Shown: positions 1 to 8,154 of the stretch, in pieces
How the letters are laid out: each line of letters opens with the position of its first letter
How positions within the stretch are numbered: position 1 is the first letter of the stretch
Assembly (NCBI RefSeq): GCF_034351645.1
Contig: NZ_CP133782.1
Span: forward strand, 5,424,001-5,488,000
Direction of reading: 5' to 3'
Length of the DNA: 64,000 nucleotides
DNA from: Pseudomonas sp. DC1.2
GTDB taxonomy: Bacteria; Pseudomonadota; Gammaproteobacteria; Pseudomonadales; Pseudomonadaceae
The notes under the pieces: model-generated
Told to the model about the DNA's origin: nothing
The model's input: the letters and a program-made list of their open reading frames with translations, nothing else
The model's database searches: none
Translations under genes and position numbers: made by a program

Positions 1-120
1 ACTGGCGTGAGGGCCAAAAAGTGCCGCGAGACCGGCGGCTAAATTTTCATCTGCCGGGCGATGGGCAGCCCGGGCCCGCATTGGCGAGGCATCGCCGTAG
101 GGTTTGCTGATACACAACAC
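1..120 (-). CDS. Left-edge partial reading frame, unknown product
   Basis: A reading frame on the minus strand starts at GTG 120 (alternatives GTG 126 and ATG 81) and stays open to the window edge, about 40 codons. It begins MLCISKPYGD and includes ENLAAGLAALFGPHA. A purine-rich stretch (AGAGGGGG) sits about 7-8 bases before GTG 120, and an in-frame TAA lies just upstream. It is divergent from argH. In other pseudomonads the gene divergent from argH is usually the sensor kinase algZ/fimS, but the residues visible do not show the AlgZ N-terminus I know, so I do not assign it. It may also be non-coding. Confidence 0.3.
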   Translation of the reverse strand, partial: MLCISKPYGDASPMRARAAHRPADENLAAGLAALFGPHAS

Positions 121-375
121 GAACACCCCCTCTTCTTATAGTCAGCCGTAGCCACAACATGTGCGCTGATCCTACGTCCAACTGTAGACGGTTGCCGAGA
201 CGATATTGCCCAATTGAAAAATATCGTTGCGCAATTTCCACAAGGCGCATCTCGAGTATGGCCCTTGAGATGAGAAAAAAACGTATCGACCAGTGTCACC
301 GACAGGATTGGCAACCCTGTTATTATCCGCGACAGCTTTCAACGCCATCTTTCTTCAGCCGATACGAGCGAATTC

Positions 376-1770
376 ATGAGCACTGACAAGACCAATCAGT
401 CCTGGGGCGGCCGCTTCAGTGAACCCGTCGACGCCTTCGTCGCCCGCTTCACCGCCTCCGTCACTTTCGACCAGCGCCTGTATCGCCACGACATCATGGG
501 CTCGATCGCCCACGCCACGATGCTGGCCAAAGTCGGCGTGCTGACTGATGCCGAACGCGACAGCATCGCTGATGGCCTGAAGACCATCCAGGGTGAAATC
601 GAGGCCGGCCAATTCGACTGGCGCATCGACCTTGAAGACGTACACATGAACATCGAGGCGCGGCTGACTGACCGCATCGGCGTAACCGGTAAAAAGCTGC
701 ACACCGGTCGCAGCCGCAACGACCAGGTCGCCACCGATATCCGCCTGTGGCTGCGTGACGAGATCGACCTGATCCTGGCCGAGATCACCCGCCTGCAACA
801 AGGTTTGCTGGAGCAGGCAGAGCGCGAAGCCGGCAGTATCATGCCAGGCTTCACCCACCTGCAAACCGCACAGCCGGTGACGTTCGGGCACCACATGCTG
901 GCCTGGTTCGAAATGCTCAGCCGCGACTACGAGCGCCTCGTCGACTGCCGCAAACGCACTAACCGCATGCCCTTGGGCAGCGCCGCGCTCGCCGGCACCA
1001 CCTACCCGATCGACCGCGAATTCACGGCTCAACTGCTGGGCTTTGATGCCGTCGGTGGTAACTCGCTGGACAACGTCTCCGATCGCGACTTCGCCATCGA
1101 GTTCTGCTCAGCCGCCAGCATCGCGATGATGCACTTGTCACGTTTCTCCGAAGAGTTGGTGCTGTGGACCAGCGCGCAATTCCAGTTCATCGATCTGCCA
1201 GACCGTTTTTGCACGGGCAGTTCGATCATGCCGCAAAAGAAAAACCCGGACGTTCCGGAGTTGGTTCGCGGCAAGACCGGCCGCGTGTTCGGTGCCCTGA
1301 TGGGCCTGCTGACCCTGATGAAAGGCCAGCCATTGGCCTACAACAAGGACAACCAGGAAGACAAGGAACCCCTGTTCGATGCCGCCGATACGTTGCGTGA
1401 TTCATTACGGGCGTTTGCCGATATGGTCCCGGCGATCAAACCCAAGCACGCAATCATGCGCGAAGCGGCGCTGCGCGGCTTCTCCACCGCTACTGACCTG
1501 GCTGACTATCTGGTACGTCGTGGCTTGCCGTTCCGTGATTGCCACGAAATCGTTGGCCATGCCGTTAAATACGGCGTGGAAAGCGGCAAGGACCTGGCGG
1601 AAATGAGCCTGGAAGAGCTGCGTAAGTTCAGCGATCAGATTGATCAGGATGTGTTTGCCGTGCTGACCCTTGAAGGCTCGGTGAACGCCCGTGACCATAT
1701 CGGCGGGACCGCGCCAGCGCAGGTCAAAAAAGCCGTGGCGCGCGGACAGGCTTTACTCGCCAGCCGCTAA
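376..1770 (+). CDS. argH: Argininosuccinate lyase
   Basis: Last step of arginine biosynthesis: splits argininosuccinate into arginine and fumarate in the cytoplasm. The 464 residues match the family length. The fumarase/aspartase superfamily signature [12 protein letters not shown] is present near residue 282, with the flexible catalytic loop serine in [15 protein letters not shown] near 112 and the HTGRSRN segment bind substrate. Monocistronic, with a REP doublet just downstream. The start is ATG 376, with only a weak purine-rich site before it. argB, another arginine gene, lies far away at 56.2 kb, as is normal for Pseudomonas, where arg genes are dispersed. Confidence 0.97.
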   Translation: MSTDKTNQSWGGRFSEPVDAFVARFTASVTFDQRLYRHDIMGSIAHATMLAKVGVLTDAERDSIADGLKTIQGEIEAGQFDWRIDLEDVHMNIEARLTDRIGVTGKKLHTGRSRNDQVATDIRLWLRDEIDLILAEITRLQQGLLEQAEREAGSIMPGFTHLQTAQPVTFGHHMLAWFEMLSRDYERLVDCRKRTNRMPLGSAALAGTTYPIDREFTAQLLGFDAVGGNSLDNVSDRDFAIEFCSAASIAMMHLSRFSEELVLWTSAQFQFIDLPDRFCTGSSIMPQKKNPDVPELVRGKTGRVFGALMGLLTLMKGQPLAYNKDNQEDKEPLFDAADTLRDSLRAFADMVPAIKPKHAIMREAALRGFSTATDLADYLVRRGLPFRDCHEIVGHAVKYGVESGKDLAEMSLEELRKFSDQIDQDVFAVLTLEGSVNARDHIGGTAPAQVKKAVARGQALLASR

Positions 1771-1772
1771 AA

Positions 1773-1852
1773 GCTTCGCGGGCAAGCCCGCCTCCACAGA
1801 GTCACGTGTGTTCAACAGACTCAATTGTGGAAGCGCGCAGGCCCGCGACAGC
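1773..1852. repeat. REP doublet (REPIN-like) downstream of argH
   Basis: Two inverted REP-like palindromes: TTCGCGGGCAAGCCCGCC at about 1775 and the opposed AGCGCGCAGGCCCGCG at about 1831, separated by a short spacer. The core GCGGGCAAGCCCGC is the type common in P. fluorescens intergenic DNA. It lies between the convergent ends of argH and the GST gene, where it may also help 3' end formation. Confidence 0.75.
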
Positions 1853-1874
1853 TGACTTCAGAATGCGACGAAAT

Positions 1875-2534
1875 TCATTTCCTGGATGCGACCATCGCCA
1901 TAAATCCCGGCATCGCCGCTTCCTTGTCTTTCGCGATCCGCTGCACATTCGGGTTCTGCCCCAGATGGTCGAGCAACGCCTTGGCGGCCGGCAGCTCGGC
2001 GAGCAGATCGATCCCGAACAACTTCTGAGCAACACCACACGCCAGCGGTACGCTGTACAAAAAATAAACATCCGCAAGGCTCAGACGCTCGCCGGCTACG
2101 TAAGGTGCGAACTTACCGTGCCTACCCAGTGAAGCAATACCGGCCAACAATTCGGCCTTGGTTTTATCCTTGATCGCATCCGGCACCGGCATGCCGAAAA
2201 ATGCTTCGGGATAACAGGCGCGGCCCGGCAACTCGATGTACAGCTCGATTTCCCTGGCCAGCGCCAACACCTGTGCCCGTTCGAACGGCTCACTCGGCAG
2301 CAGCGACGTGCCTTTCTCGCACTGTTCCAGGTACTCGAGGATCACGCTGGTCTCGTTAATAAAACCCTGTTCCACACTCAACACCGGCACCTTGCCGCGC
2401 GGGCTTATCGCCAGCGCCTCGGGGGTTTGGCCGGCAAAAAATGGAACCTCTTCGAACGGTAATCCCTTCTCCAGCAACGCCAGCTTGACCATGTTGTAGT
2501 AGTTGCTGACCGAAAATCCATAAAGCTTAAGCAT
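1875..2534 (-). CDS. Glutathione S-transferase family protein
   Basis: 219 residues, typical for a cytosolic GST. The N-terminal thioredoxin fold (about 1-76) begins MLKLYGFSVSNYYNMVKLAL and carries the conserved cis-proline segment GKVPVL and the NETSVILEYLE glutathione-binding segment. The C-terminal part (about 88-215) is all helical with the capping region LSLADVYFLYS. The likely function is conjugation or reduction with glutathione; the substrate cannot be told. ATG 2534 is preferred over GTG 2537 because GGAGG sits 7 bases before it. Convergent with argH. Confidence 0.88.
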   Translation of the reverse strand: MLKLYGFSVSNYYNMVKLALLEKGLPFEEVPFFAGQTPEALAISPRGKVPVLSVEQGFINETSVILEYLEQCEKGTSLLPSEPFERAQVLALAREIELYIELPGRACYPEAFFGMPVPDAIKDKTKAELLAGIASLGRHGKFAPYVAGERLSLADVYFLYSVPLACGVAQKLFGIDLLAELPAAKALLDHLGQNPNVQRIAKDKEAAMPGFMAMVASRK

Positions 2535-2658
2535 CACAAAGCCTCCGGGCCGTGCGGGGTTGGCAGTACCTGTTTATAGAATGAACCGTCGTTTCTTGCC
2601 AACCGCATCGCAAGACTGAATGCAGGTAAACTGGCCGCCTTAACTTGAGGAGCCTGCC

Positions 2659-2958
2659 ATGAGCGAGCCAACCCCCGGCATCAATGAACACGACGAAATC
2701 GACGAAGAAGAGTTCGCCGAAAACACCTTGGTCGAAGCGATTGAAAACCAGATCGAAAGCGACAACCCCCCGGCGGCCAAGGCAACCTTCAACAAACTGA
2801 CCCTGGTGGGTTACGAGCGTGAAGAAATCCTCAACTTGATGGCCCATGTACTGGCAGTGGAAATCGACGCGATCCTCGAAGAAGATCGAGCGTTCAATAC
2901 CGATTGGTACGAAACCGCGTTGCGCGCATTGCCAGAGTTGCCGCCAGAAAAGAAATAA
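2659..2958 (+). CDS. Small acidic conserved protein, unknown function
   Basis: 99 residues with a good ribosome site (TTGAGGAG about 8 bases before ATG 2659). The N-terminal third is strongly acidic (EIDEEEFAEN), followed by a predicted helical region (TLVGYEREEILNLMAHVLAV) with no signal peptide, membrane segment or cysteines. It looks like a cytosolic helical protein. I recognise it as a conserved Pseudomonas hypothetical gene by its position next to the TIGR02647 gene and cyaA, but know of no tested function. Confidence 0.8.
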   Translation: MSEPTPGINEHDEIDEEEFAENTLVEAIENQIESDNPPAAKATFNKLTLVGYEREEILNLMAHVLAVEIDAILEEDRAFNTDWYETALRALPELPPEKK

Positions 2959-3209
2959 GCCTGATTCGAAAGACGCAGGCTCCTGTCGCAAGCCCTCTCG
3001 CCACAGAAGCCTGCCTTCTTACAGATTGTCACCAATCCTTTCTGCTTTCCTCCAGCCCCTGACTACACTCCTAATCACCCCGCAGCCACAGCACTCGCCG
3101 GGGAATACTGCCCGAGGCGAAAAACCCTGTCGCGAGCACTGGACATGCCGCACGAGTGGGCTCACCTTAGGGGCGCTGTCGTCCAATTCCTAGAAAGTCT
3201 GGAGTCCTT

Positions 3210-3455
3210 ATGTCGCTTACCCCTGAGTTGGTTGCCGAACTGGAAATCCTTGCCCTCTTCAACCTGGACAGTTCCCAGGAAGGTTTGAAAATTCATCAGA
3301 CCGCTGCCCCTAAAGCCATCGCCGCCACCCAACGTCTTTACGAAAAAGAACTGATCGATCAGCCCGATGGCGGTTATCTGACCAGCCTGGGGCGTGACGC
3401 CGCGCAAAATGTACAAACCGTACTGACCATTCTCAGCATTCAGGAAACAGCCTGA
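3210..3455 (+). CDS. TIGR02647 family protein, probable DNA-binding
   Basis: 81 residues. The sequence SLTPELVAELEILALFNLDS followed by a winged-helix-like segment (AIAATQRLYEKELIDQPDGG, then YLTSLGRDAA) fits the small TIGR02647 family of gamma-proteobacteria. The layout (helices, a variable LxxLGRDAA turn and a short wing) suggests DNA binding, which is inference. It lies alone between the acidic 99-residue protein and cyaA, on the same strand; the spacing of about 200 bases to cyaA argues for separate transcription. Confidence 0.78.
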   Translation: MSLTPELVAELEILALFNLDSSQEGLKIHQTAAPKAIAATQRLYEKELIDQPDGGYLTSLGRDAAQNVQTVLTILSIQETA

Positions 3456-3653
3456 AAGTAGCAGCGCATCGCCCTCGGGAACCCCTGCTACGGGATTTCC
3501 GCGGGCACACTTCCTTACCTGCTGTCGACTCGCCATAGAAATCTGACGTTACAAATACAAATTCAGCTTAAAAATCGGCGGGACGAGGCGCTAAACTGCC
3601 CCTCACCTGTAGACCCTACCCTGTCCGAGCTTCGCGAGCCGGTTTGAGCTGAA

Positions 3654-6500
3654 ATGACCCGCACCCATGAAATACGCCCCGACCTGGATGAGGGAATCGA
3701 CCGAAAGGTTCTCAGCCAACTGCGCGCACGCTTTCTGAAGCTCAACGAAGGGCGCATGGCCAGGGCGATGGAAGGGTTGTCGACCCGCCAGCAGGGCGTT
3801 CTGACCCTGCTACCGCTGTTTTTCCACGTCAATCACCCGCTATTGCCCGGCTACGTGTCCGGCAGTACGCCCGCGGGGCTGTCGAATTTCGAGCCAACGG
3901 CCAACGCCCTCGCGGAAGCCCAGCGACTGACTCGTTCTTTTTCCTACAAACCCCGCCATGGCAGCAATCCTTCGCGACCGATTCACGGCTTGTTCCTCAT
4001 GGGTAGCCTCGGCACACTCGCCCAAGCCGATCAGAGCGACATGGACGTGTGGGTCTGCCACGCCCCTGACTTGAACGAAAGCGAACTCGCGGAGTTGCGC
4101 AAAAAGTGCCAGCTCCTCGAAATTTGGGCCGCTAGCCAGGGCGCCGAGGCGCATTTTTTCCTGATTGAGCCGACCCGTTTCGTCCGCGGCGAACGGGATA
4201 CGCAACTGAGTTCGGAAGACTGCGGCACCACTCAACACTATCTGCTGCTGGACGAGTTCTACCGCACGGCGATCTGGCTGGCCGGACGCACGCCGATCTG
4301 GTGGCTAGTGCCGGTCTACGAAGAATCGGCCTACGACCGGTACACCCACACGCTGATTTCCAAGCGTTTCATACGCGCCGATGAAACCCTCGACCTTGGA
4401 CACCTAGCCTACATTCCTCCGGGCGAATTCGTCGGTGCTGGGCTGTGGCAGTTGTTCAAGGGCATCGAGTCGCCCTACAAGTCAGTGCTCAAGCTGTTAC
4501 TGATTGAGGTCTACGCCAGCGAACACCCCAAGGTCCATTGCCTGAGCCTACGCTTTAAACACGCGGTGTTCGCCAATCGCCTGGACCTCGACGAGCTGGA
4601 CCCTTACATCGTGGTCTATCGCCGCATCGAGGAGTACCTCACCGCCCGTGGCGAGCCGGGACGCCTGGAGTTGGTACGCCGCGCGCTGTACCTGAAGATC
4701 AATCGCAAGCTGACCGGCACCAGCAGTCGCACTCAGAGCTGGCAGCGCACGCTGCTGGAACGCCTCACCAATGAATGGCATTGGGACCCACGACAATTGG
4801 CGCTGCTCGACAGTCGCAGCCAGTGGAAAGTCCGCCAGGTCAGCGCTGAACGCCGGGCCTTGGTCAATGAGCTGAACTACAGCTACCGCTTCCTGACCCA
4901 GTTCGCCCGTAGCGAACAAACCGTCAGCCTGATCAACAAACGCGACCTCAATGTACTTGGACGTCGGTTATATGCAGCGTTCGAACGCAAGGCCGACAAG
5001 ATCGAATTCATCAACCCTGGCATCGCGCCGGACCTGGCCGAAGACACCTTGACCTTGGTCCAGGCGCCCAACAAAAAAGAGCCGGGCCACACGCAATGGG
5101 GGTTGTACAACGGCAGCTTGGCCGCCCATGAGTGGGAGCACTTCGCCCCGATCAAACGCAGCCGCGCGTTGCTGGAACTGCTGACGTGGTGCCATCGCAA
5201 TGGTGTGATCGACAGCAGCACGCGACTCGCCTTGCACCCCGGCACCAGCGACTTGAGCGAGTTCGAGCTGTTCAACCTACTCGGCAGCCTGCAACAGAGC
5301 ATCGCCCTGCCCCTGACCACGGTGGCCGAGGATCCGCTGCTGCGCGCCAGTGTGCCCAGTGAAGTGCTGATTCTGGTGAACGTTGGCATCGATCCGCTCA
5401 AGCACCATCGCGACCTGAACATCCTGATGACCACCGAGCGTACCGACTCATTGAGTTACGCAGGCGTTCGGGAAAACCTGGTATTGACCCTGGACCAGGT
5501 CACGCTCAATAGCTGGAATGAAGTGTTGGTCAGTCGTTTCGACGGTCCCAACGCCCTGCTCGACTGCCTGCGCGATTACCTCAGCAACCTGCCAAAAGGC
5601 CCGCAATCGCCGCGTTTGCGAGTCCGTTGCTTCTGCCACAATCGCGCGCAGTTCATCGCTCGGCGGGTCGAAGAGATTATTGATACCGCGCAAAACCTGT
5701 TGCTCAGCCAGCTCAACCATCGCTACCTGATTCAGGTGCAACAGCACTACCACGTGCTGGAGCTGGTGCATGGCCAGGTCAAGCATGTCGCCCTCGCCAC
5801 GCTGACGGCGCTGTTGGATTACCTGGGCGAAGAACTTGGCAGTTACAGCCCGCTGCACCTGGACCCAATGGCCCTTGAGGAGCACGATCTGGCGCTGATT
5901 CTGCCCATGGGCCAGCCCGAGTGCATTCAGGTGTTCTACCGGATCAACGAGCACCAGGCAGATATTTACGTGCTGGATGAGTTCGGCGCCCTCTGGCAGC
6001 AGCGCCTGCCTTATCACGATGAGCAAAGCCTGCTGGTGCCACTGCAACGTTTCCTGCAATCGATCCAATACCGGCGCGACGCCTTGCTGCCGATGAACGC
6101 GGCACAGCCCCTGAGCCTGGAGACGTTGTATTACCAGTTGTTGCCATCTGGCACTGGGCGGCCGCGTCGGATCGAATCCCGGCCAGCGCCGCAAACACCG
6201 GTCGACAAACCTTTTTACGATGTTCAGGCGATCATCGGCAAAGCCGCACCGGGACAGGTGCAGGTCACGTTGTATTGCAATCAGCAGGAGTTTTCAGAGT
6301 TGGAGCATGGCGACCAGCTATTCAGCGTGGTCGCCCGGGAAATCGTCCATCAGCGCAGCGAGACGGAACGCTATCGCTGTTACATCACCGATCTGGACCT
6401 GTCGGGCCTGCTCGGTGACGCTCAGAGTTCAAGCAATGTGTACCTGCGCTACAAGACCGAACTGGAGCGCGCCTTGAACGAGGCACTCGAACAGGTCTGA
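3654..6500 (+). CDS. cyaA: Class I adenylate cyclase
   Basis: Makes cAMP from ATP; in Pseudomonas cAMP feeds the Vfr/CRP-type regulator. At 948 residues it has the two-part build of enterobacterial CyaA: an N-terminal catalytic half and a regulatory C-terminal half. The nucleotidyltransferase signature is clear at about 116-131: MGSLGTLAQADQSDMDVWVC, with the Gly-Ser pair at 117-118 and metal-binding aspartates at 129 and 131. ATG 3654 overlaps a preceding TGA (TGAAATG) and has no strong ribosome site, which suggests low translation. It converges on rnk with only 7 bases between stop codons. cyaY follows nearby, as in E. coli, but here on the other strand. Confidence 0.95.
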   Translation: MTRTHEIRPDLDEGIDRKVLSQLRARFLKLNEGRMARAMEGLSTRQQGVLTLLPLFFHVNHPLLPGYVSGSTPAGLSNFEPTANALAEAQRLTRSFSYKPRHGSNPSRPIHGLFLMGSLGTLAQADQSDMDVWVCHAPDLNESELAELRKKCQLLEIWAASQGAEAHFFLIEPTRFVRGERDTQLSSEDCGTTQHYLLLDEFYRTAIWLAGRTPIWWLVPVYEESAYDRYTHTLISKRFIRADETLDLGHLAYIPPGEFVGAGLWQLFKGIESPYKSVLKLLLIEVYASEHPKVHCLSLRFKHAVFANRLDLDELDPYIVVYRRIEEYLTARGEPGRLELVRRALYLKINRKLTGTSSRTQSWQRTLLERLTNEWHWDPRQLALLDSRSQWKVRQVSAERRALVNELNYSYRFLTQFARSEQTVSLINKRDLNVLGRRLYAAFERKADKIEFINPGIAPDLAEDTLTLVQAPNKKEPGHTQWGLYNGSLAAHEWEHFAPIKRSRALLELLTWCHRNGVIDSSTRLALHPGTSDLSEFELFNLLGSLQQSIALPLTTVAEDPLLRASVPSEVLILVNVGIDPLKHHRDLNILMTTERTDSLSYAGVRENLVLTLDQVTLNSWNEVLVSRFDGPNALLDCLRDYLSNLPKGPQSPRLRVRCFCHNRAQFIARRVEEIIDTAQNLLLSQLNHRYLIQVQQHYHVLELVHGQVKHVALATLTALLDYLGEELGSYSPLHLDPMALEEHDLALILPMGQPECIQVFYRINEHQADIYVLDEFGALWQQRLPYHDEQSLLVPLQRFLQSIQYRRDALLPMNAAQPLSLETLYYQLLPSGTGRPRRIESRPAPQTPVDKPFYDVQAIIGKAAPGQVQVTLYCNQQEFSELEHGDQLFSVVAREIVHQRSETERYRCYITDLDLSGLLGDAQSSSNVYLRYKTELERALNEALEQV

Positions 6501-6507
6501 GGACGCA

Positions 6508-6918
6508 TCAGAATGAGCAGTCGCCGCCGTTGGCCGGCTGCGATTCAACTTCCAGCAATGTCAACTTGAGGGTTTTACCGCCCGGTGCTGGCCAGTCGAT
6601 GTGCTGACCAACCTTGAGGCCCAACAAGGCGCTGCCGACTGGCGCCAGAATCGAGATTTTCCCTTCGTCGGCGTTGGCATCCTTCGGGTACACCAACGTC
6701 AAGTGATAGTCCTTGCCACTGCTTTCTTCTCGGCAATGCACACGGGAATTCATGGTTACTACATCGGCAGGGACTTCATCGTGACCGACCAGGGTATCGG
6801 CGCGATCCAATTCGGTTTGCAGCGCGATCACGCCCGGCAGCGAGTCATCCAAGCTGTCGATCAGGCGTTCCAGACGTTGTACGTCCAGACGGGTAAGGGT
6901 GATGGAAGGTGCGGTCAT
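6508..6918 (-). CDS. rnk: Regulator of nucleoside diphosphate kinase (GreA/GreB-family C-domain)
   Basis: 136 residues. A short N-terminal coiled segment (LTRLDVQRLERLIDSL) precedes a GreA/GreB C-terminal-type domain (about 50-132: VVTMNSRVHCREESSGK, then ISILAPVGSALLGLKVGQ). Rnk binds RNA polymerase like Gre factors but lacks a full cleavage finger; in Pseudomonas it was found to influence nucleoside diphosphate kinase and succinyl-CoA synthetase levels, and so alginate. A terminator at 6956-6984 separates it from the upstream minus-strand genes, so it probably has its own promoter within about 70 bases. Confidence 0.92.
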   Translation of the reverse strand: MTAPSITLTRLDVQRLERLIDSLDDSLPGVIALQTELDRADTLVGHDEVPADVVTMNSRVHCREESSGKDYHLTLVYPKDANADEGKISILAPVGSALLGLKVGQHIDWPAPGGKTLKLTLLEVESQPANGGDCSF

Positions 6919-6955
6919 GATTCAGGCAGACTCCTTTCTTCTGCACAAAAAAAGC

Positions 6956-6984
6956 AAAACCCCGCCAGAAAAAGGCGGGGTTTT
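6956..6984 (-). terminator. Rho-independent terminator after cyaY-DUF1289
   Basis: Inverted repeat AAAACCCCGCC / GGCGGGGTTTT with a 7-base loop. On the minus strand the stem is followed by T-rich sequence. It ends transcripts from the cyaY-DUF1289 pair before they reach rnk. Confidence 0.88.
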
Positions 6985-7080
6985 CACGAGCCTCGATGAT
7001 TTGAGGCGTTCGCGGACACTATCACAGCTCAATAAATATACAAGCCAGGCCACCCACGCCTGCCCTGGCTACAGAAGCCG

Positions 7081-7293
7081 TTATGCCGAGACTTTGCGTT
7101 GCGCGGCGGCAGCACAAATAACCCGGCGACGATCATCGTCGGCCGAGCGCCATTCACGAATGTCTTCGACATGGCGAAAACACCCTTGGCAGACCTTGTG
7201 CTCATCCAGCCGGCACACGCCGCTACACGGCGACGGGACCGCCGGGCTGACGTTGCTGAACAGCGGCTTGGGAGGGCGAACAGTCTGAGTCAC
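7081..7293 (-). CDS. DUF1289 family protein
   Basis: 70 residues from GTG 7293, which lies 4 bases after the cyaY stop. The DUF1289 cysteine pattern is complete: CSGVCRLDEHKVCQGCFR, four cysteines likely to bind a metal, then the usual IREWRSADDDRRR segment. Function is unknown; short Cys4 proteins of this family often sit next to metabolic genes. A longer in-frame ATG lies inside cyaY, but the GTG start fits both the family length and the operon spacing. Confidence 0.85.
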   Translation of the reverse strand: MTQTVRPPKPLFSNVSPAVPSPCSGVCRLDEHKVCQGCFRHVEDIREWRSADDDRRRVICAAAAQRKVSA

Positions 7294-7297
7294 GCTG

Positions 7298-7630
7298 TTA
7301 CAAACCTTCGAAATCGAGTTTGACCGAGGCTTGCTGCTCGACGATGCGCTCAAGCATTTCGCCCAGTTGCTCCTCGCTCTTGTCGCACATCCAGCGCTCG
7401 CTTTCTGCGTCGTAGTCGAAGTGAAAACCACCGGACACGGCCGCCAGCCACAGCTGACGCAGCGGCTCCTGACGGCTGAAGATCAGCTGGCTGCCGTTTT
7501 CGAACTTGACGGTAAGAACACCGGCCGAGCTTTCAAGATCGATATCCAGGCCGCTCTCGTCGAAAATATCCTCCAGCATTTGCTGGGTAGCATCGACCAG
7601 GTCGTGGAAACGGGCTTCGGTCAAACTCAT
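7298..7630 (-). CDS. cyaY: Frataxin-like iron-sulfur cluster assembly protein CyaY
   Basis: 110 residues, standard length. The first helix MSLTEARFHDLVDATQQMLEDIFDE carries the acidic patch that binds iron, and the sheet region has the frataxin landmarks FENGSQLIFSRQEPLRQLWLAA and GGFHFDY. CyaY modulates IscS/IscU activity as an iron sensor or regulator. The upstream in-frame extension to 7903 runs through a REP doublet and is not coding; ATG 7630 is the family start. Divergent from lptM, as in many gamma-proteobacteria. Confidence 0.95.
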   Translation of the reverse strand: MSLTEARFHDLVDATQQMLEDIFDESGLDIDLESSAGVLTVKFENGSQLIFSRQEPLRQLWLAAVSGGFHFDYDAESERWMCDKSEEQLGEMLERIVEQQASVKLDFEGL

Positions 7631-7959
7631 TGCAGGCACCTCAAAAAATGTCTGATCACGCTCAAGCGCCGCAAGATACGGGCGAGCCCCAGTGATTGCA
7701 AAGGATAACGACCAAGCGTCGATATCGATACGGTGAGCGCTGTGTCTGTAGGAGCGAGCCTCTGGCAAAGAGGCCGGCACATTCAACACCATTGTTGGCT
7801 GACACACTGCTTTCGCGAGCAGGCTCACTTCCACAGTAGATTGCATATAACTGACGGGCATCAGGCGAAGGCCCGCCAGACGGGAGTTCCGTCGCATAGG
7901 CAAGCTGCCGGGTGGCCGGTATACTCCGGCGCAATTAACGCATTTTCAAGGATTTCGCC
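7631..7959. other. Divergent intergenic region cyaY / lptM
   Basis: 329 bases without a supported gene. It should hold promoters for both cyaY and the lptM operon. Its middle is taken up by the REP doublet at 7746-7836. The 60 bases before lptM (GCCGGTATACTCCGGCGCAA) contain a TATACT element at about 7920, a plausible -10 for the lptM-lysA operon. Confidence 0.6.
7746..7836. repeat. REP doublet between cyaY and lptM
   Basis: Opposed REP units: CTGTAGGAGCGAGCC at the left and CGCGAGCAGGCTCACTTCCACAG at the right. The spacer contains ACATTCAACACC..TGTTGGCTG, also found in the doublet at 28815-28905. Confidence 0.75.
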
Positions 7960-8145
7960 ATGAAGCGCCTGATCTCTTCCTTTGCTGCGCTCGCTACGCT
8001 CGTCGCTTTTGCCTGCCTCGTTTCGGCCTGTGGTCAAAAAGGCCCGCTGTACCTGCCTGACGACACTCAAGACCCCGCCGAACAGGCCAAGTCGTCGCAG
8101 CAAGCGCCTGTTTCCAAAGCACACAAGCACGACGTCTACCAATAA
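7960..8145 (+). CDS. lptM: LPS translocon maturation chaperone LptM (YifL-type lipoprotein)
   Basis: 61-residue lipoprotein. The signal peptide [20 protein letters not shown] ends in the lipobox LVSAC (lipidated Cys24), followed by the family hallmark GQKGPLYLP. In E. coli LptM helps LptD acquire its native disulfides during outer membrane LPS translocon assembly. First gene of the lptM-lysA-dapF-DUF484-xerC-yigB operon, 9 bases before lysA. Confidence 0.9.
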   Translation: MKRLISSFAALATLVAFACLVSACGQKGPLYLPDDTQDPAEQAKSSQQAPVSKAHKHDVYQ

Positions 8146-8154
8146 GGGAACGCC

